A stretch of DNA of 64,000 bases from contig OX419756.1 of assembly GCA_948567375.1 (NCBI GenBank), positions 53,608,552-53,672,551 on the forward strand, in the 5' to 3' direction. Below are positions 21,324-31,927 of the stretch, piece after piece. Each line of letters opens with the position of its first letter. Position 1 is the first letter of the stretch. The notes beneath the pieces are model-generated. The model was not told where the DNA came from and made no database searches. It saw nothing but the letters and a program-made list of their open reading frames with translations. The stretch is from Lunularia cruciata. Taxonomy: Eukaryota; Streptophyta; Marchantiopsida; Lunulariales; Lunulariaceae. The translations under genes and the position numbers were made by a program.

Positions 21324-24125
21324 TGTGACAACTCGGCAAATATCACTTTTGCGGTAATCAGGTAAGTAAAGTTTGTTCCCGCAAAGATACAAGTTAGAAA
21401 TTTCCAAATACAAAGTCAAATAGTAACATGTAGTTCTTCTTGGTCGTGTCTTTAACCTCTCAGGTAGAAACCACACCCAGAAGAGAGTAACAAGCACTGA
21501 TTCGCAGTCTTGTCACAAATTTCACACTCCTTAATCACAACTCCATCAAATCTTTCCAAACAATCTTGATTGTGATGATTCAGGCTCTCCCAAAAATGGC
21601 ACTTCACTGCAAAACAACTTTACCTCAGAATTGTGTTCCACCCCTCCACTGAAGGCACAACTTCCTTGATCAAAATTGCTTCACGTCAACCTTGCACTGC
21701 ACTCACAAATGCAGAATACTACCAACACTACAATTCCTCTCAAATCTGTCAAGGCATTGCTTCGATTGCACTTCACTCAGGATCAAACACATAGAATGAA
21801 GATCAAGGCTGTGGAATCCAACATCCAACAAGCACATTGACTTACACTTCAGATTTCTTCAAACACTCATAAACACAAACAAGAAGTTGACACTCGGAAT
21901 CAAGCTGAAGCAACGAGCACTACTTAACAGCACTTTGCTTTATCTATTCTCAAAAATTATGAGCACTGAAGAACAATTCTCTACGAATGCCACTCTTAAA
22001 TAGTGAAGCAATTGACAGTTCTAACAACTATATTGTTCTATAACAACTCTTCTAACCTACAGATCCAAAATGACAATGCACCTCTTCATATCTGCCTCTT
22101 CAAATCTCAAAATTGTTACTACTCCGATCTGATGTCTACTTCTTCTTCGGCTTTCAAACCCAAAACCAAAGTAAATTTACTTCCTACTACTCTGTCTTCG
22201 GGTTTCACATCTTCTACTTCTTCTACCAGATCCAAAAATTCTCTTTCCTGATCTGAAATTGCACTAGTGGGTAATCTATCTAACTCTTCATCTCTCAACC
22301 CACTCTTCTCCAATGTCTCCATCTCTAACTCCAAAGACATCTACACTCCTATGTTATCTGCTTTAGGTTTTGCTCTGACATCTTTCCGAAGTTTATCTAT
22401 CTTTATTTTCACTAAATCTAATCTAATTGCAATATTGTCTTCTACTTCTAAGATCTTCCTGTCTACACGAGTTCTTAAACTGATCAACAAGGCATTCAAA
22501 TCAATGTCTTTTGCCTGTCTTTGCCTTGTCTCCTGCACCAACAACTTCAACTTGTGCAGCCTTGTTTCTTCAATTTGAACGTTGGCCTCTATACTCAACA
22601 TTGCGTTCATTTTGAGGACTATCTCCTTCAACGGCTCCAATTGCATCTTCCTCTCTTGCTCTGGATGTGCAAGCCAATCCTCCCTATACATTGCCAATTC
22701 CGCTTTGAACTCGGCTTTCATCGTCTCCTTCTCCTTCTATACATTTTTCTCCTCCTGATTACGAAGTAACTCTCGTAATCTCTCTTATTCCCTATACCGT
22801 GCTGCCAACTCTCTTTGCTAGAGTTGCTTCTTCTCCACTATGCTCTTCATCACCCTATCGAGCTCTTGATCCTTTGCTGCAACTTCACCATAGCATGGAT
22901 AAGTTCTACCCTTGAATCAGCAAACAACTGCTTCAAAATCTTGTACTTTGCTACTTGTCTCTCCCTTGCTATGTCACTCTTCTTAACCAGATCTTCTCGA
23001 TAGCTCACTTCTCTCTTCAGGTCTTCAATCACCTAAGTCCTCACTACTGCCTCCACTCGTAGTACTTCCCTTTCCTCCTCACCTCGGGTTATACTCTTCT
23101 TCAACTCTGAGTTCTCTTCTTCTAATCTTGATAACACCTGCAAGACAATCTTCACCTCTAGACAAGTCAACTGTATCTCCTTCTTCTTGTGCTCTAACTT
23201 CACCAACAGAGGACACACCACCTCCCGTAGGTACTCTACTCCATCGCTTGGGGTTACCTCTTCTTGCGTAGCAACTTCTCTTTGCACTTCTTGTTCATCC
23301 GATACTTGCCTTCTTCTCTACAGTCTCTGTATCGGCACTAACGCCTTGCTCCCCAAGCTTTCATATACCTCTTCTTTCAAATTACTCGGACCTGCATCAC
23401 ACTTCGCCTTCCGTCTCAAGCAAACTTCCCTCTAAACTGTGATCTTTTTCTCTTTTTCCTTGGTACTTCATCTTCCAACTTCGTGGTGTCATCGGTTTCA
23501 ATCTCTGCCTGCACTTCTTCTTCTTCCTCTGCAGCAGCTGGAGCAGATGTCATTTCTCCACCCTCATCGCTGTCGCTACTCGTATCTCCACTCTGCAGCG
23601 TTAGCTCGGGCTCCTCTCTTGGTCTTTTGAGGTTTTGTCATATCTTTGGCTTTGCCCTACCGACTTCTCTTCTTCAATTTTGGAGTACTCACTTCTATCT
23701 CCACATTCTTCCTTGTCTTCTTGTAGTACTCATCGGTGCTTCTGATTTGTAGGATGTACTGTTGCTCCTCTATGTTGACTTCCTTTCTCAAATCGGGATG
23801 GAAATGTGACACCATCCGAGTTTGCTCCACCAAGTTCAGCAAATTCAACCCAATGTAGAAATGAGCTACAAACGGCACAATGTAATGTAGAGGCAATTTA
23901 ACCCATAGATTCCACACTATTTGTCGCGTTCTCTTATGGATACACCTTGCCCAATTAATTGGTTCTCCTGCAAATAATTTGTGAAAGAACACCGCTTGGT
24001 GTTTCATCACATAGGTTGTTCTCTCCGGCTTCAGGATTGCCATCAGAGCACTCACAATTCCTCTCTTGACAGGGTCTTTGTAACTCTCTACTTTGTACTC
24101 ATTCTTTGTTACTCATTCTTTGTCC
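21324..24125 (-). repeat. 5' LTR of A1, distal part (2802 bp)
   Basis: Ends TTGTCACA at 21324 on the minus strand and continues the LTR begun at 32825. The break at 24125/31928 is the B2 insertion. A 14-bp perfect tandem duplication (TACTCATTCTTTGT twice, 24096-24123) directly borders B2. Confidence 0.9.
22119..24125 (-). pseudogene. LTR-encoded protein, C-terminal two thirds (A1 copy)
   Basis: Collinear with 5903-8476. Pieces: 23657-24055 (conserved core, ERTTYVMKHQAVFFHKLF, HYIVPFVAHFYIGLNLLN), 23033-23287 and 22850-23032 (start of coiled coil), 22341-22721 (coiled coil, EDNIAIRLDLVKIKIDKL) and 22119-22340 (tail). Frameshifts separate them. The N-terminal third lies on the far side of B2 at 31928-32412, so B2 interrupted this gene. 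Confidence 0.75.
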
Positions 24126-24804
24126 TGTAACACCCATTTGTGCATGTGTGTGGTATTGTGATATTTAGCTTGGTATTACAAGTACTTAAGAGATATTATT
24201 TATATAGAGATAAAGGATGGTTCTATATTAGTCATGGTTAGCTAAAGTTAGTCATAGCTAAGATAGATGGGACCTTACTTTAGAGGAAGTAGAAAAGATG
24301 AGCACCACTATTTTGGATTTTAGTGTGTTGACTTGGTATTATTCCTAGGTGTTTGGCTTTGGGGAAAGAGTTGAGAACTCTTGGGGCCGCAAGCCTTTTT
24401 GTTTTGGATTCTTCTTTAGTCCAAGGATAGCCCATGTGAAGGAATCCTTGCTTTAGTGGTTGGGTCAAGATAAGGGGAATATGCCCATGTGAATGGATAT
24501 TCCTTTCTACTTTTTGACTTTACTTGACTTTTAGTCTAGTAACTTGAGTTACTATGGTAATTAGTAACTTTGGTACGTAACTATTTCACAAGTATATAAA
24601 CAAGGAGTGAGGAGGTACTCATCATCCTTTCATTTGCAACTATCTCTCTCTCATTGAGTTCTCTAGTGAGCAATGTCTTGAGTCTTGGAGTGTTAGCCTT
24701 GGAGGAGTATGATGGAGTTGGGGTTCCTTGCCTTCTTAGTCCATGGTGCGCTACCATAATAGCCATCAGAGGTTCATCCTGAGTGAGAGACAGGCCGGCT
24801 CACA
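24126..24804 (+). repeat. 5' LTR of B2, 679 bp
   Basis: TGTAACACCC...GGCTCACA. TATA box at 24593-24600, followed by a pyrimidine/purine-balanced R/U5 with a CTATCTCTCTCTCATTGAG tract. Confidence 0.97.
24593..24600 (+). promoter_or_regulatory. TATA box of the B2 5' LTR
   Basis: TATATAAA, about 205 bases before the LTR end, so U3 is roughly 0.5 kb. The same site in the 3' LTR is at 31716-31723. B1 has ATATAAGC-like remnants at this place. Confidence 0.65.
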
Positions 24805-24808
24805 TTTT

Positions 24809-24827
24809 TGGTTCCGTTGCCGGGACC
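24809..24827 (+). other. Primer-binding site of B2
   Basis: TGGTTCCGTTGCCGGGACC, 4 bases after the LTR. Complement of a tRNA 3' end carrying CCA; the tRNA species is not assigned. Confidence 0.85.
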
Positions 24828-24845
24828 TCTCTAGAAGGCAAGATA

Positions 24846-25016
24846 ATGTTCCGCGTCCAATTCTACATTAGGCAGAAGGAGGCTATGAGAGCTCACTTGG
24901 AGAGAACATTAGGAGAGGAGAGGGCTGAACTTATGTTAGAGAACCAAGATCCATTTGTATACCCTGTAGTTCATTATGATGTCTTTGAGGTGATTTTGTA
25001 CATCTTGTACACATGA
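24846..25016 (+). CDS. Small leader ORF of family B, 56 aa
   Basis: First ATG after the PBS (19 bases later). It reads MFRVQFYIRQKEAMRAHLER and ends with VFEVILYILYT-stop. It is charged and helical in the first half, hydrophobic at the end. B3 keeps the same frame at 40413-40583 with only a few changes, and B1 has it with one stop. Conservation of frame among copies of different age is suggestive, but the nucleotide identity is high enough that this could be passive. It may act as an upstream ORF on the genomic RNA. Confidence 0.35.
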   Translation: MFRVQFYIRQKEAMRAHLERTLGEERAELMLENQDPFVYPVVHYDVFEVILYILYT

Positions 25017-25664
25017 GAGGAATTGGAGAGATTGTGTGAGGTGGATTGCAGATTTTGGGGATTAAGGTGATTTTGGGCAAAATCTCAAGTTTGAGATCTG
25101 GACTTGAGATTTCTACACATGATAGCTTGGGTTATCTTTCAGTTAGCACACTTGAAATTATTGAGAGAGCTTCTATGCGCACTGGGCTAGAATTTTTGAA
25201 AGTTGATAGGGTAAAGTGCTCCCGCAACTGCATGCTCTCTGGAAAATTGTACAGAGTCTGCTATTTCTTCAATTTTTAGTGAATTGTCCTGAAAATTTCC
25301 AAGAAAATTCAGTGCATTGTATCCTACCTGGTGCCACAAAAATTAGAGAGAGATCATTATTGCGCAGTGCGTTATCAGTTTTTGAAGTGAGGGGGGTGGT
25401 TTTCAGACCAAATCTGAAATATGGGTGCTGAATAGAAAGGTGTCTAGGCCAAATGGCTCGATGAAAAGATCTAAAATTTTGCAGGGAGGGACGCCCTAGA
25501 GTTGTGATCAAGTGTGGAAAATTTCAGAGGACTGTGACATATTTGTTGGGAGATTTGAGTGACATTGTGAGGAAGGGTCAATTCTGCAGAGTGGAGATCT
25601 CATGCATGAGAAGTTTGAGATCAACAAAAAGCATGTTTGAGTGTTTAGATTCATCTTTGGGAAC

Positions 25665-26138
25665 ATGGAGGGTCATCAAGAGTGGAAATTGAGATTATGA
25701 AAGGTTCCCCAAGGGTTTGAGGTGATTGTAGGGGTGGATTTGAGGAAAAGAGAGTTTACAATAGAATTTGAAGAGAGTGTTGAGAGGATCCAAAAACCTA
25801 CACCACTTGGAGGAAAGAGTGAGTCTAAGTGCTTTCTATGTGGAGAGAAGGGACATAAGGCAAGTTCATGTCCATTAACCTTTGAGAGCAAGAGATTGAG
25901 GGAAAGGAGAGGCTTACTTGACTTGGGTTTGCATGTTGGACCTTCTTCACCAAGATTGGGAGGGAGAAGATCTAAGACCAAGGAGTTGTGTGAGGTTTGT
26001 GGAGTTGAAGGACTTCCAAAAGGACATGAGTGTAGTGGAGTAAAAGCACTTTTGGAAACTTTGGTGAAGGATCTTGGAGAGAGTCTTAGTACAGCTACAG
26101 AAATACTACCACCTTCATCAGCTAGTTCTCAAGATTAG
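25665..26138 (+). pseudogene. Leader ORF1 of B2 (zinc-knuckle protein) with an early stop
   Basis: The homologous start is ATG 25665 (MEGHQEWKLRL). A TGA at 25698-25700 replaces the Cys codon of B1 and B3. After it, the frame is open from 25722 for 138 codons with CFLCGEKGHKASSC and CEVCGVEGLPKGHEC intact. If translation can restart or begin downstream, a shorter knuckle protein remains; otherwise this ORF is lost in the otherwise intact B2. The upstream frame 25504-25692 (other phase) also resembles coding sequence that would fuse to ORF1 after a frameshift. Confidence 0.6.
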
Positions 26139-26373
26139 TGATGGAGATAATCTTTCAACTTATGGATAAACTATCCATGAGAGTTAGATTAATATGCACT
26201 CTAGGATTTGATGTTGCTATAGAAATCTTGGAGCAACCTGAACCTTTTGTGTTCCCTAGAGTGGATTATTCTCAGATGGTGTTAGTCATGTATATACTCT
26301 ATTAGTAATAGAGTGAGAGAAAAGAAAAGAGAAAAAAAAAATTAAGAGAAAAGAAAGATAGTGAGGGGTTAAG

Positions 26374-29300
26374 ATGGGGAAACTTCCGGTTTTCTTTGGC
26401 AAGGATGGAGAAGATGTGGAGGCCTTTGTGAGAGACTTCAAGAGAGCTTGCATAGGAAACAATGAGAGGAGGAAGAATGAGTGGGCCTCATTATTACCAG
26501 ATTTCTTTGAGGATGCAGCACTTACATGGTATGAGTCAGAATACCAAAAGAGAGAGAGGAGAGAGGGGGAAGAGGAGTCTTGGGAGACTTTGACTTCAGC
26601 ACTCATTGAGAACTTTCTTCCTGATGAGAGTTATGAGAGATTGATGAGTGAGGTTACATTTCTCAAGCAAGGAGATGGAGAGAAAGTGAGGGTCTATGTG
26701 GAAAGAGTGGAAAAGTTGGAGTCCAGATTTCGCATAGTGTTGAGGAAGGGTGGGGATGATGTGGAGACTACAATGATTGGCATAGGGGCCATGCTCACCA
26801 AGAATTTTGTGGGAGGATTGAGACCACAAATTAGAAGCAAGGTGAGATATGAGAAACCTTCTTCCAAGGTTGAAGCTATCAAGATCGCAATTCGTATGGA
26901 GGAGAGTTTGGAAGGGGATGAGAGTGATTTGGTGGTGAAGGAGGTTGTGCATCCTCCTCAAGGCTACAAGTATGGTGGAACTTCTGATACTTTGGTGACA
27001 AGGGTTGCACCACAAGTAGTAGTTGCTCCAATTCTTGCACCTCCACCAAAAGATCCACTCCAAACCATCACAGAACAACTTGCGGATCTCAAGATCAATG
27101 TGGTGCAACTATGGGAGAAGAGAGAGGTGGATCAGAATGTAGGGAGAGGACCTAGGAGTTATGGAAACTATCCATATAGAGGAGGCCAACCAGCCAACAA
27201 TTTCAATGATAGAAATTGTTTTGGTTGTGGAGGAAGAGGCCATATCCAAAGGAATTGCCCAAATTCCACTTACCATGGAGGAAGGGGTTATGAGGGAGCC
27301 AATAGAGGGAAAGAGGGAGGTAGTGAAACCCAAGTGGCTCCTAATCCCAACAAAGGTAAGGGGATAGCATCCATAGATGTGGTTGAGAGCAAGTATGAGA
27401 AGGGAGAGTGCTCAAACTCCAAGGGTCTTAATTTGGAGCTTTTGGCACAAGAGAAGAAGAGAGCTCGTTTTGCAGAGGATGTTCACTCTTCTCAAGGATT
27501 TACTTCAAGCAAGGATACTCCTATGTCTACTAGGAGCACTCGCACCTCAACACCATCAACAACAAAGACTCCAAGGAAGAAGTTGGGGATGGAGGACTTC
27601 TTGATCTCAAAGCAACAATGGAACTACAATGTGTTGGAGGATGTTGGTAGTCACAAGGCTAACATCACAGTGGGCCAATTAATTGCTTTGAACCCTACCT
27701 TGAGAAAGGAGCTTAGAGGTGGTTTGAGTTCTACAAGGAGCAAAAAGAAGAAGAAGGCAAAAGTTCCAGTATCAATGGGGGTGGTGGATGCCAAGCCAGC
27801 ACCATGGGAGGCTTGTGAATATGCCTCCAAGATTGATGTGAGAGTGAATGGTCACAACATCAAGGATGCATTGGTTGATGGAGGATCAGCAGTGAATGCC
27901 ATATCAGAAAGGTTGATGAAGAAGTTGGGTATGATACCCTCAAGACCTTCAACATTTGTGGTGAGCATGGCAAACAAGCAACAAGTTCGACCAGTAGGGG
28001 TGATGGATAAGGTGGTAGTTTCAGTTATGGGAGTTCAAAATCTCATGACTTTCCAAGTCTTGAAGGATTCAAGCTATGACTTACTTCTTGGGAGGCCATG
28101 GTTGAGAGCAGCACACACAACTGATCGATGGCACAAAGGGTACTTGAGGATTGGGCCATCAAACCATAGAGTCACTGTTCCTGTGACTAACACCACCAAC
28201 ACTTCACATTCAGATACCCCATCTTCTAATTATTGGGAATCAGATTTTGAAGAAGGAGCTTCAGGTGTGGACACAAGCATGGAAGAGGAGACTTCCACGG
28301 AGGAAGATGAATCTGAATCTGATTCAGATGTGTATCCCTTGTGTGCTATGGATTTTGCACCTAAGCCAGAGGTTTTGAAGGACCCAGATAAATCACCATT
28401 GACACTTGAGGAGGTAGAGAGAAGGTTATCTACCCTCAAGTATGGCCCAAATGTTAGCAAGGAGGAGAAGGTGAGATTTGAGGAGATTTTCCGCAAGTTC
28501 ATCCATGTGTTTGCTTTTAGTTACAAGGATTTGAAGGAAGTCACCTTGGAGGAGCACAAGATAGAGGTGGAGTCACATGCAAGACCAATCCGCCAAAAGC
28601 AACGTCGCATTAGCCCACCAATATCTTTGGTTGTGAAGGAGGAGATTGATAAGCTCAAGGAGGCTGGATTTATCTTTGAGGTGGAGAATTCAGAATGGGT
28701 GTCTCCAATTGTCATTGTGAAGAAAAAGAATGGCAAGCTTCGGGTATGTGTGGATTACAAGAAGCTTAATGCTGTTACCAAGAAGGACTACTACCCATTG
28801 CCATTCATTGATGAGATCTTGGAGGAGGTTGCAGGTCATGAGAGGTATAGTTTTGGAGATGGTTATAGTGGATATAACCAAATAAAGATTGCACCAGAGC
28901 ATCAACAACTCACCACATTCACCACACCTTGGGGAACTTACGCTTTCAAGGTCATGCCTTTTGGGCTTTGCAATGCTCTAGCCACATTCCAACGGTTCAT
29001 GAACAAGGTATTTGAACCTTTCATTGGGAAATTTGTGAGAGATTTCATTGATGACTTTTGTGTCTATGGGAGCAAGGAGGAGCACTTTGAGCACCTAATC
29101 AAAGTCTTGCAACGCTTGGATGAGGCAAATGCATCACTCAACCCAGAGAAGTGCATTTTTGGATGTGAAGAAGGTCTACTTTTGGGGCACATCATCTCCA
29201 AGGATGGAATAGCAGTTGATCCTGAGAAGGTGAGGAAAATCTCAGACCTTCCATTCCCTTCAAGCTTGACAAAGTTACGCCAATTCTTGGGAATGGTTGG

Positions 29301-31200
29301 GTACTATAGGAGGTTCATCTTCTCATTTTCCAACAAGGCTTATGCATTGACCATCTACATGAAGAAGGGTGTAGATTACATGGTGATTTTGGAAGACAAG
29401 GAGGCTCTCAAAGCTTTTGAGGAGCTCAAGCAATCCCTTGTTGTAGCTCCAATTCTTGCTAAACCTGATTGGAGTAAGCCTTTCATCCTCTACACTGATG
29501 CTTCTAATGTAGCTATAGGATGCACTCTTAGTCAATTAGACCAAGATGGGCATGATCATCCAATAGCTTATGCTAGTAGGCAGATGGTTTCAGCAGAGAA
29601 GAACTACTCTGTCACAGAGAGAGAAGGGTTGGCAGTGATCTTTGGTCTCAAGAAGTTTAGACACTACTTGATTGGAGGGAAAGCCACAATTGTCACGGAT
29701 CACAAGGCTTTGAAGTACATCTTCAACAAGCCTAATGTTGAAGGGAGACTAGCAAGGTGGATGATACTCTTGTCTGAGTATGACTACACAATTGAGGATA
29801 GGCCAGGAAAGAAACATGCAAATGCTGATTTGTTATCTAGAGCCTATGATCATGATGGAGATGAGCCAGTAGATGATTCCTTCCCGGATGAGGAGCTCAT
29901 GACAATCTCAGTCACTCAAGAGATTCCAATGGAGTACAAGGAGATTGTGGATTTTGTGACAAGAGGTAACTATCCAGAAGGGATGCATGCTAGGGAGAGG
30001 AAGGCCCTTGCAGCAAGATCTAGACCTTACACAATGGTGGAGGATATTCTTTTTCACCAAGGAGCAGATGGTCTACTTCGAAGAGCAGTGGGTAAGGAAG
30101 AGTCTATCCTACTCATAAAGGAGTTTCATGAAGGTTTAGTATGTGGAGGACACTTTGCAGGAAAGGTGACTGCTTTCAAGATTCTAGATGCAGGTTACCA
30201 TTGGAGAGGGATTTTCAAGGATTGTCTTGATTATTGCAAAACTTGTCATGTTTGTCAAGCTTTTGCTAGAAAGTCTACATCCACTCCACCACTTAGATCA
30301 ATTCCATTGCTAGGACCTTTTGAGAAGTGGGGAATTGATTTTGTAGGACCTCTCAATAGAACCCCAAGGAACAATCGGTACATTGTGGTAGTTACTGATT
30401 ACCTTACCAAGTGGGTTGAGGCTAGACCATTGAGGGACAAGAATGAAGATGAAGTGGGTAGATTTCTTTATGAACGCATTATCACTAGGTTTGGATGCCC
30501 TTTGGAGTTGGTTTCTGATAGAGGAGGAGAGTTTACAGGAAGCATTACTACAGCCATGCTACGACACTTCTCTATCACACATAGAGTAACTACATCCTAT
30601 AAGCCAAATTCCAATGGCTTGGCAGAGAGAACCAATCAGACCTTGTGCATGATGTTGGCCAAAGATGCAGAAATGGAGGGGGCTAAACATCATTGGGACA
30701 AGAGGATTCATGCAGTTTTGTGGGAGTATAGGACAACCATGAAGACTTCCACTGGATATTCTCCATTCCAATTGGTGTATGGTATTGAGTCTACCTTACC
30801 TATTCACTTTGATCTTCCTACCTTCCAAAGCATTCATAGGAGATTGAAGAAAGCACAAGGAAGTGATGCAGGGAAGTCAAGGAAGGATCAACTCATGGAG
30901 TTGGAAGAGGCAAGAGCAGTTGCTATGGTTCGAGTGGAGCAAGCCCAAAGGAAACAAAAGGAGAGCTATGACAAGAGGCAAGGCAAGAAGAAGGTGGAGC
31001 CTTTCAAAGAAGGTGATTGGGTAATGTTGTTTGATTCCATTCGATTCAAGAGAGTGCAAAAGAAGTTTTTGCCTAAGTACTTTGGACCTTTCATAGTAGA
31101 GAAGGTGTGGGGCAATTACACCTATGATCTCAAGGAGTTGGGAGGAAGACACTTTGATAGGATTAACCATGATAAGTTGAAGATGTACCATAGAAGGTAG
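26374..31200 (+). CDS. gag-pol: Gag-Pol polyprotein of B2, 1608 aa, intact
   Basis: One open frame. Gag core about 10-140; CCHC zinc knuckle C282-C285-H290-C295 (CFGCGGRGHIQRNC); aspartic protease with DGGS at 502-505, the variant usual in Tat-like plant elements; reverse transcriptase with FGDGYSGY (D829) and FIDD (D893, D894); RNase H with YTDAS (D1042) and TDHKAL; integrase with HHCC finger H1252, H1260, C1291, C1294 and the DDE triad D1322, D1382, E1418 (spacing 59 and 35). The C-terminus has a GPF/Y-like KYFGPFIVEKV module and no chromodomain, so it is a non-chromovirus gypsy. Gag and Pol share one frame with no stop between, so their ratio must be set after translation or otherwise. The start at 26374 is the first Met of the conserved Gag and follows a long leader. 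All catalytic residues are present. Confidence 0.97.
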   Translation: MGKLPVFFGKDGEDVEAFVRDFKRACIGNNERRKNEWASLLPDFFEDAALTWYESEYQKRERREGEEESWETLTSALIENFLPDESYERLMSEVTFLKQGDGEKVRVYVERVEKLESRFRIVLRKGGDDVETTMIGIGAMLTKNFVGGLRPQIRSKVRYEKPSSKVEAIKIAIRMEESLEGDESDLVVKEVVHPPQGYKYGGTSDTLVTRVAPQVVVAPILAPPPKDPLQTITEQLADLKINVVQLWEKREVDQNVGRGPRSYGNYPYRGGQPANNFNDRNCFGCGGRGHIQRNCPNSTYHGGRGYEGANRGKEGGSETQVAPNPNKGKGIASIDVVESKYEKGECSNSKGLNLELLAQEKKRARFAEDVHSSQGFTSSKDTPMSTRSTRTSTPSTTKTPRKKLGMEDFLISKQQWNYNVLEDVGSHKANITVGQLIALNPTLRKELRGGLSSTRSKKKKKAKVPVSMGVVDAKPAPWEACEYASKIDVRVNGHNIKDALVDGGSAVNAISERLMKKLGMIPSRPSTFVVSMANKQQVRPVGVMDKVVVSVMGVQNLMTFQVLKDSSYDLLLGRPWLRAAHTTDRWHKGYLRIGPSNHRVTVPVTNTTNTSHSDTPSSNYWESDFEEGASGVDTSMEEETSTEEDESESDSDVYPLCAMDFAPKPEVLKDPDKSPLTLEEVERRLSTLKYGPNVSKEEKVRFEEIFRKFIHVFAFSYKDLKEVTLEEHKIEVESHARPIRQKQRRISPPISLVVKEEIDKLKEAGFIFEVENSEWVSPIVIVKKKNGKLRVCVDYKKLNAVTKKDYYPLPFIDEILEEVAGHERYSFGDGYSGYNQIKIAPEHQQLTTFTTPWGTYAFKVMPFGLCNALATFQRFMNKVFEPFIGKFVRDFIDDFCVYGSKEEHFEHLIKVLQRLDEANASLNPEKCIFGCEEGLLLGHIISKDGIAVDPEKVRKISDLPFPSSLTKLRQFLGMVGYYRRFIFSFSNKAYALTIYMKKGVDYMVILEDKEALKAFEELKQSLVVAPILAKPDWSKPFILYTDASNVAIGCTLSQLDQDGHDHPIAYASRQMVSAEKNYSVTEREGLAVIFGLKKFRHYLIGGKATIVTDHKALKYIFNKPNVEGRLARWMILLSEYDYTIEDRPGKKHANADLLSRAYDHDGDEPVDDSFPDEELMTISVTQEIPMEYKEIVDFVTRGNYPEGMHARERKALAARSRPYTMVEDILFHQGADGLLRRAVGKEESILLIKEFHEGLVCGGHFAGKVTAFKILDAGYHWRGIFKDCLDYCKTCHVCQAFARKSTSTPPLRSIPLLGPFEKWGIDFVGPLNRTPRNNRYIVVVTDYLTKWVEARPLRDKNEDEVGRFLYERIITRFGCPLELVSDRGGEFTGSITTAMLRHFSITHRVTTSYKPNSNGLAERTNQTLCMMLAKDAEMEGAKHHWDKRIHAVLWEYRTTMKTSTGYSPFQLVYGIESTLPIHFDLPTFQSIHRRLKKAQGSDAGKSRKDQLMELEEARAVAMVRVEQAQRKQKESYDKRQGKKKVEPFKEGDWVMLFDSIRFKRVQKKFLPKYFGPFIVEKVWGNYTYDLKELGGRHFDRINHDKLKMYHRR

Positions 31201-31239
31201 AGAGACCTTCACTTTGAGGACAAAGTGAAAACTTAGTCC

Positions 31240-31248
31240 GGGGGTAAA
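31240..31248 (+). other. Polypurine tract of B2
   Basis: GGGGGTAAA directly before the 3' LTR; B1 has the equivalent GGAGGTAAA beside 12453. Confidence 0.75.
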
Positions 31249-31927
31249 TGTAACACCCATTTGTGCATGTGTGTGGTATTGTGATATTTAGCTTGGTATT
31301 ACAAGTACTTAAGAGATATTATTTATATAGAGATAAAGGATGGTTCTATATTAGTCATGGTTAGCTAAAGTTAGTCATAGCTAAGATAGATGGGACCTTA
31401 CTTTAGAGGAAGTAGAAAAGATGAGCACCACTATTTTGGATTTTAGTGTGTTGACTTGGTATTATTCCTAGGTGTTTGGCTTTGGGGAAAGAGTTGAGAA
31501 CTCTTGGGGCCGCAAGCCTTTTTGTTTTGGATTCTTCTTTAGTCCAAGGATAGCCCATGTGAAGGAATCCTTGCTTTAGTGGTTGGGTCAAGATAAGGGG
31601 AATATGCCCATGTGAATGGATATTCCTTTCTACTTTTTGACTTTACTTGACTTTTAGTCTAGTAACTTGAGTTACTATGGTAATTAGTAACTTTGGTACG
31701 TAACTATTTCACAAGTATATAAACAAGGAGTGAGGAGGTACTCATCATCCTTTCATTTGCAACTATCTCTCTCTCATTGAGTTCTCTAGTGAGCAATGTC
31801 TTGAGTCTTGGAGTGTTAGCCTTGGAGGAGTATGATGGAGTTGGGGTTCCTTGCCTTCTTAGTCCATGGTGCGCTACCATAATAGCCATCAGAGGTTCAT
31901 CCTGAGTGAGAGACAGGCCGGCTCACA
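31249..31927 (+). repeat. 3' LTR of B2, 679 bp
   Basis: Same length as the 5' LTR, and I see no base difference between them. Confidence 0.97.

Larger units (their letters stand above)
24126..31927 (+). mobile_element. Element B2: complete, young Ty3/gypsy element of family B
   Basis: Two 679-bp LTRs (24126-24804, 31249-31927), which read as identical when compared base by base by eye, flank a PBS, a leader with two small ORFs, an uninterrupted 1608-codon gag-pol and a polypurine tract. Identical LTRs mean insertion too recent for mutations to accumulate. It is inserted in the LTR of A1, in opposite orientation. The target reads through on both sides, but the flanks are not a perfect duplication (GTCC before, ATCC after). 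B2 LTRs lack a 13-base segment present in B1 and B3. It is the only copy in the window with all enzymatic motifs intact and is a good candidate for a mobile or recently mobile copy. Confidence 0.95.

Noticed and set aside
26374-31200. DGGS protease motif as an inactivating mutation
   Set aside because: DGGS instead of D-S/T-G-A is a recurrent form in Tat-like plant gypsy elements, and B1 has it too.
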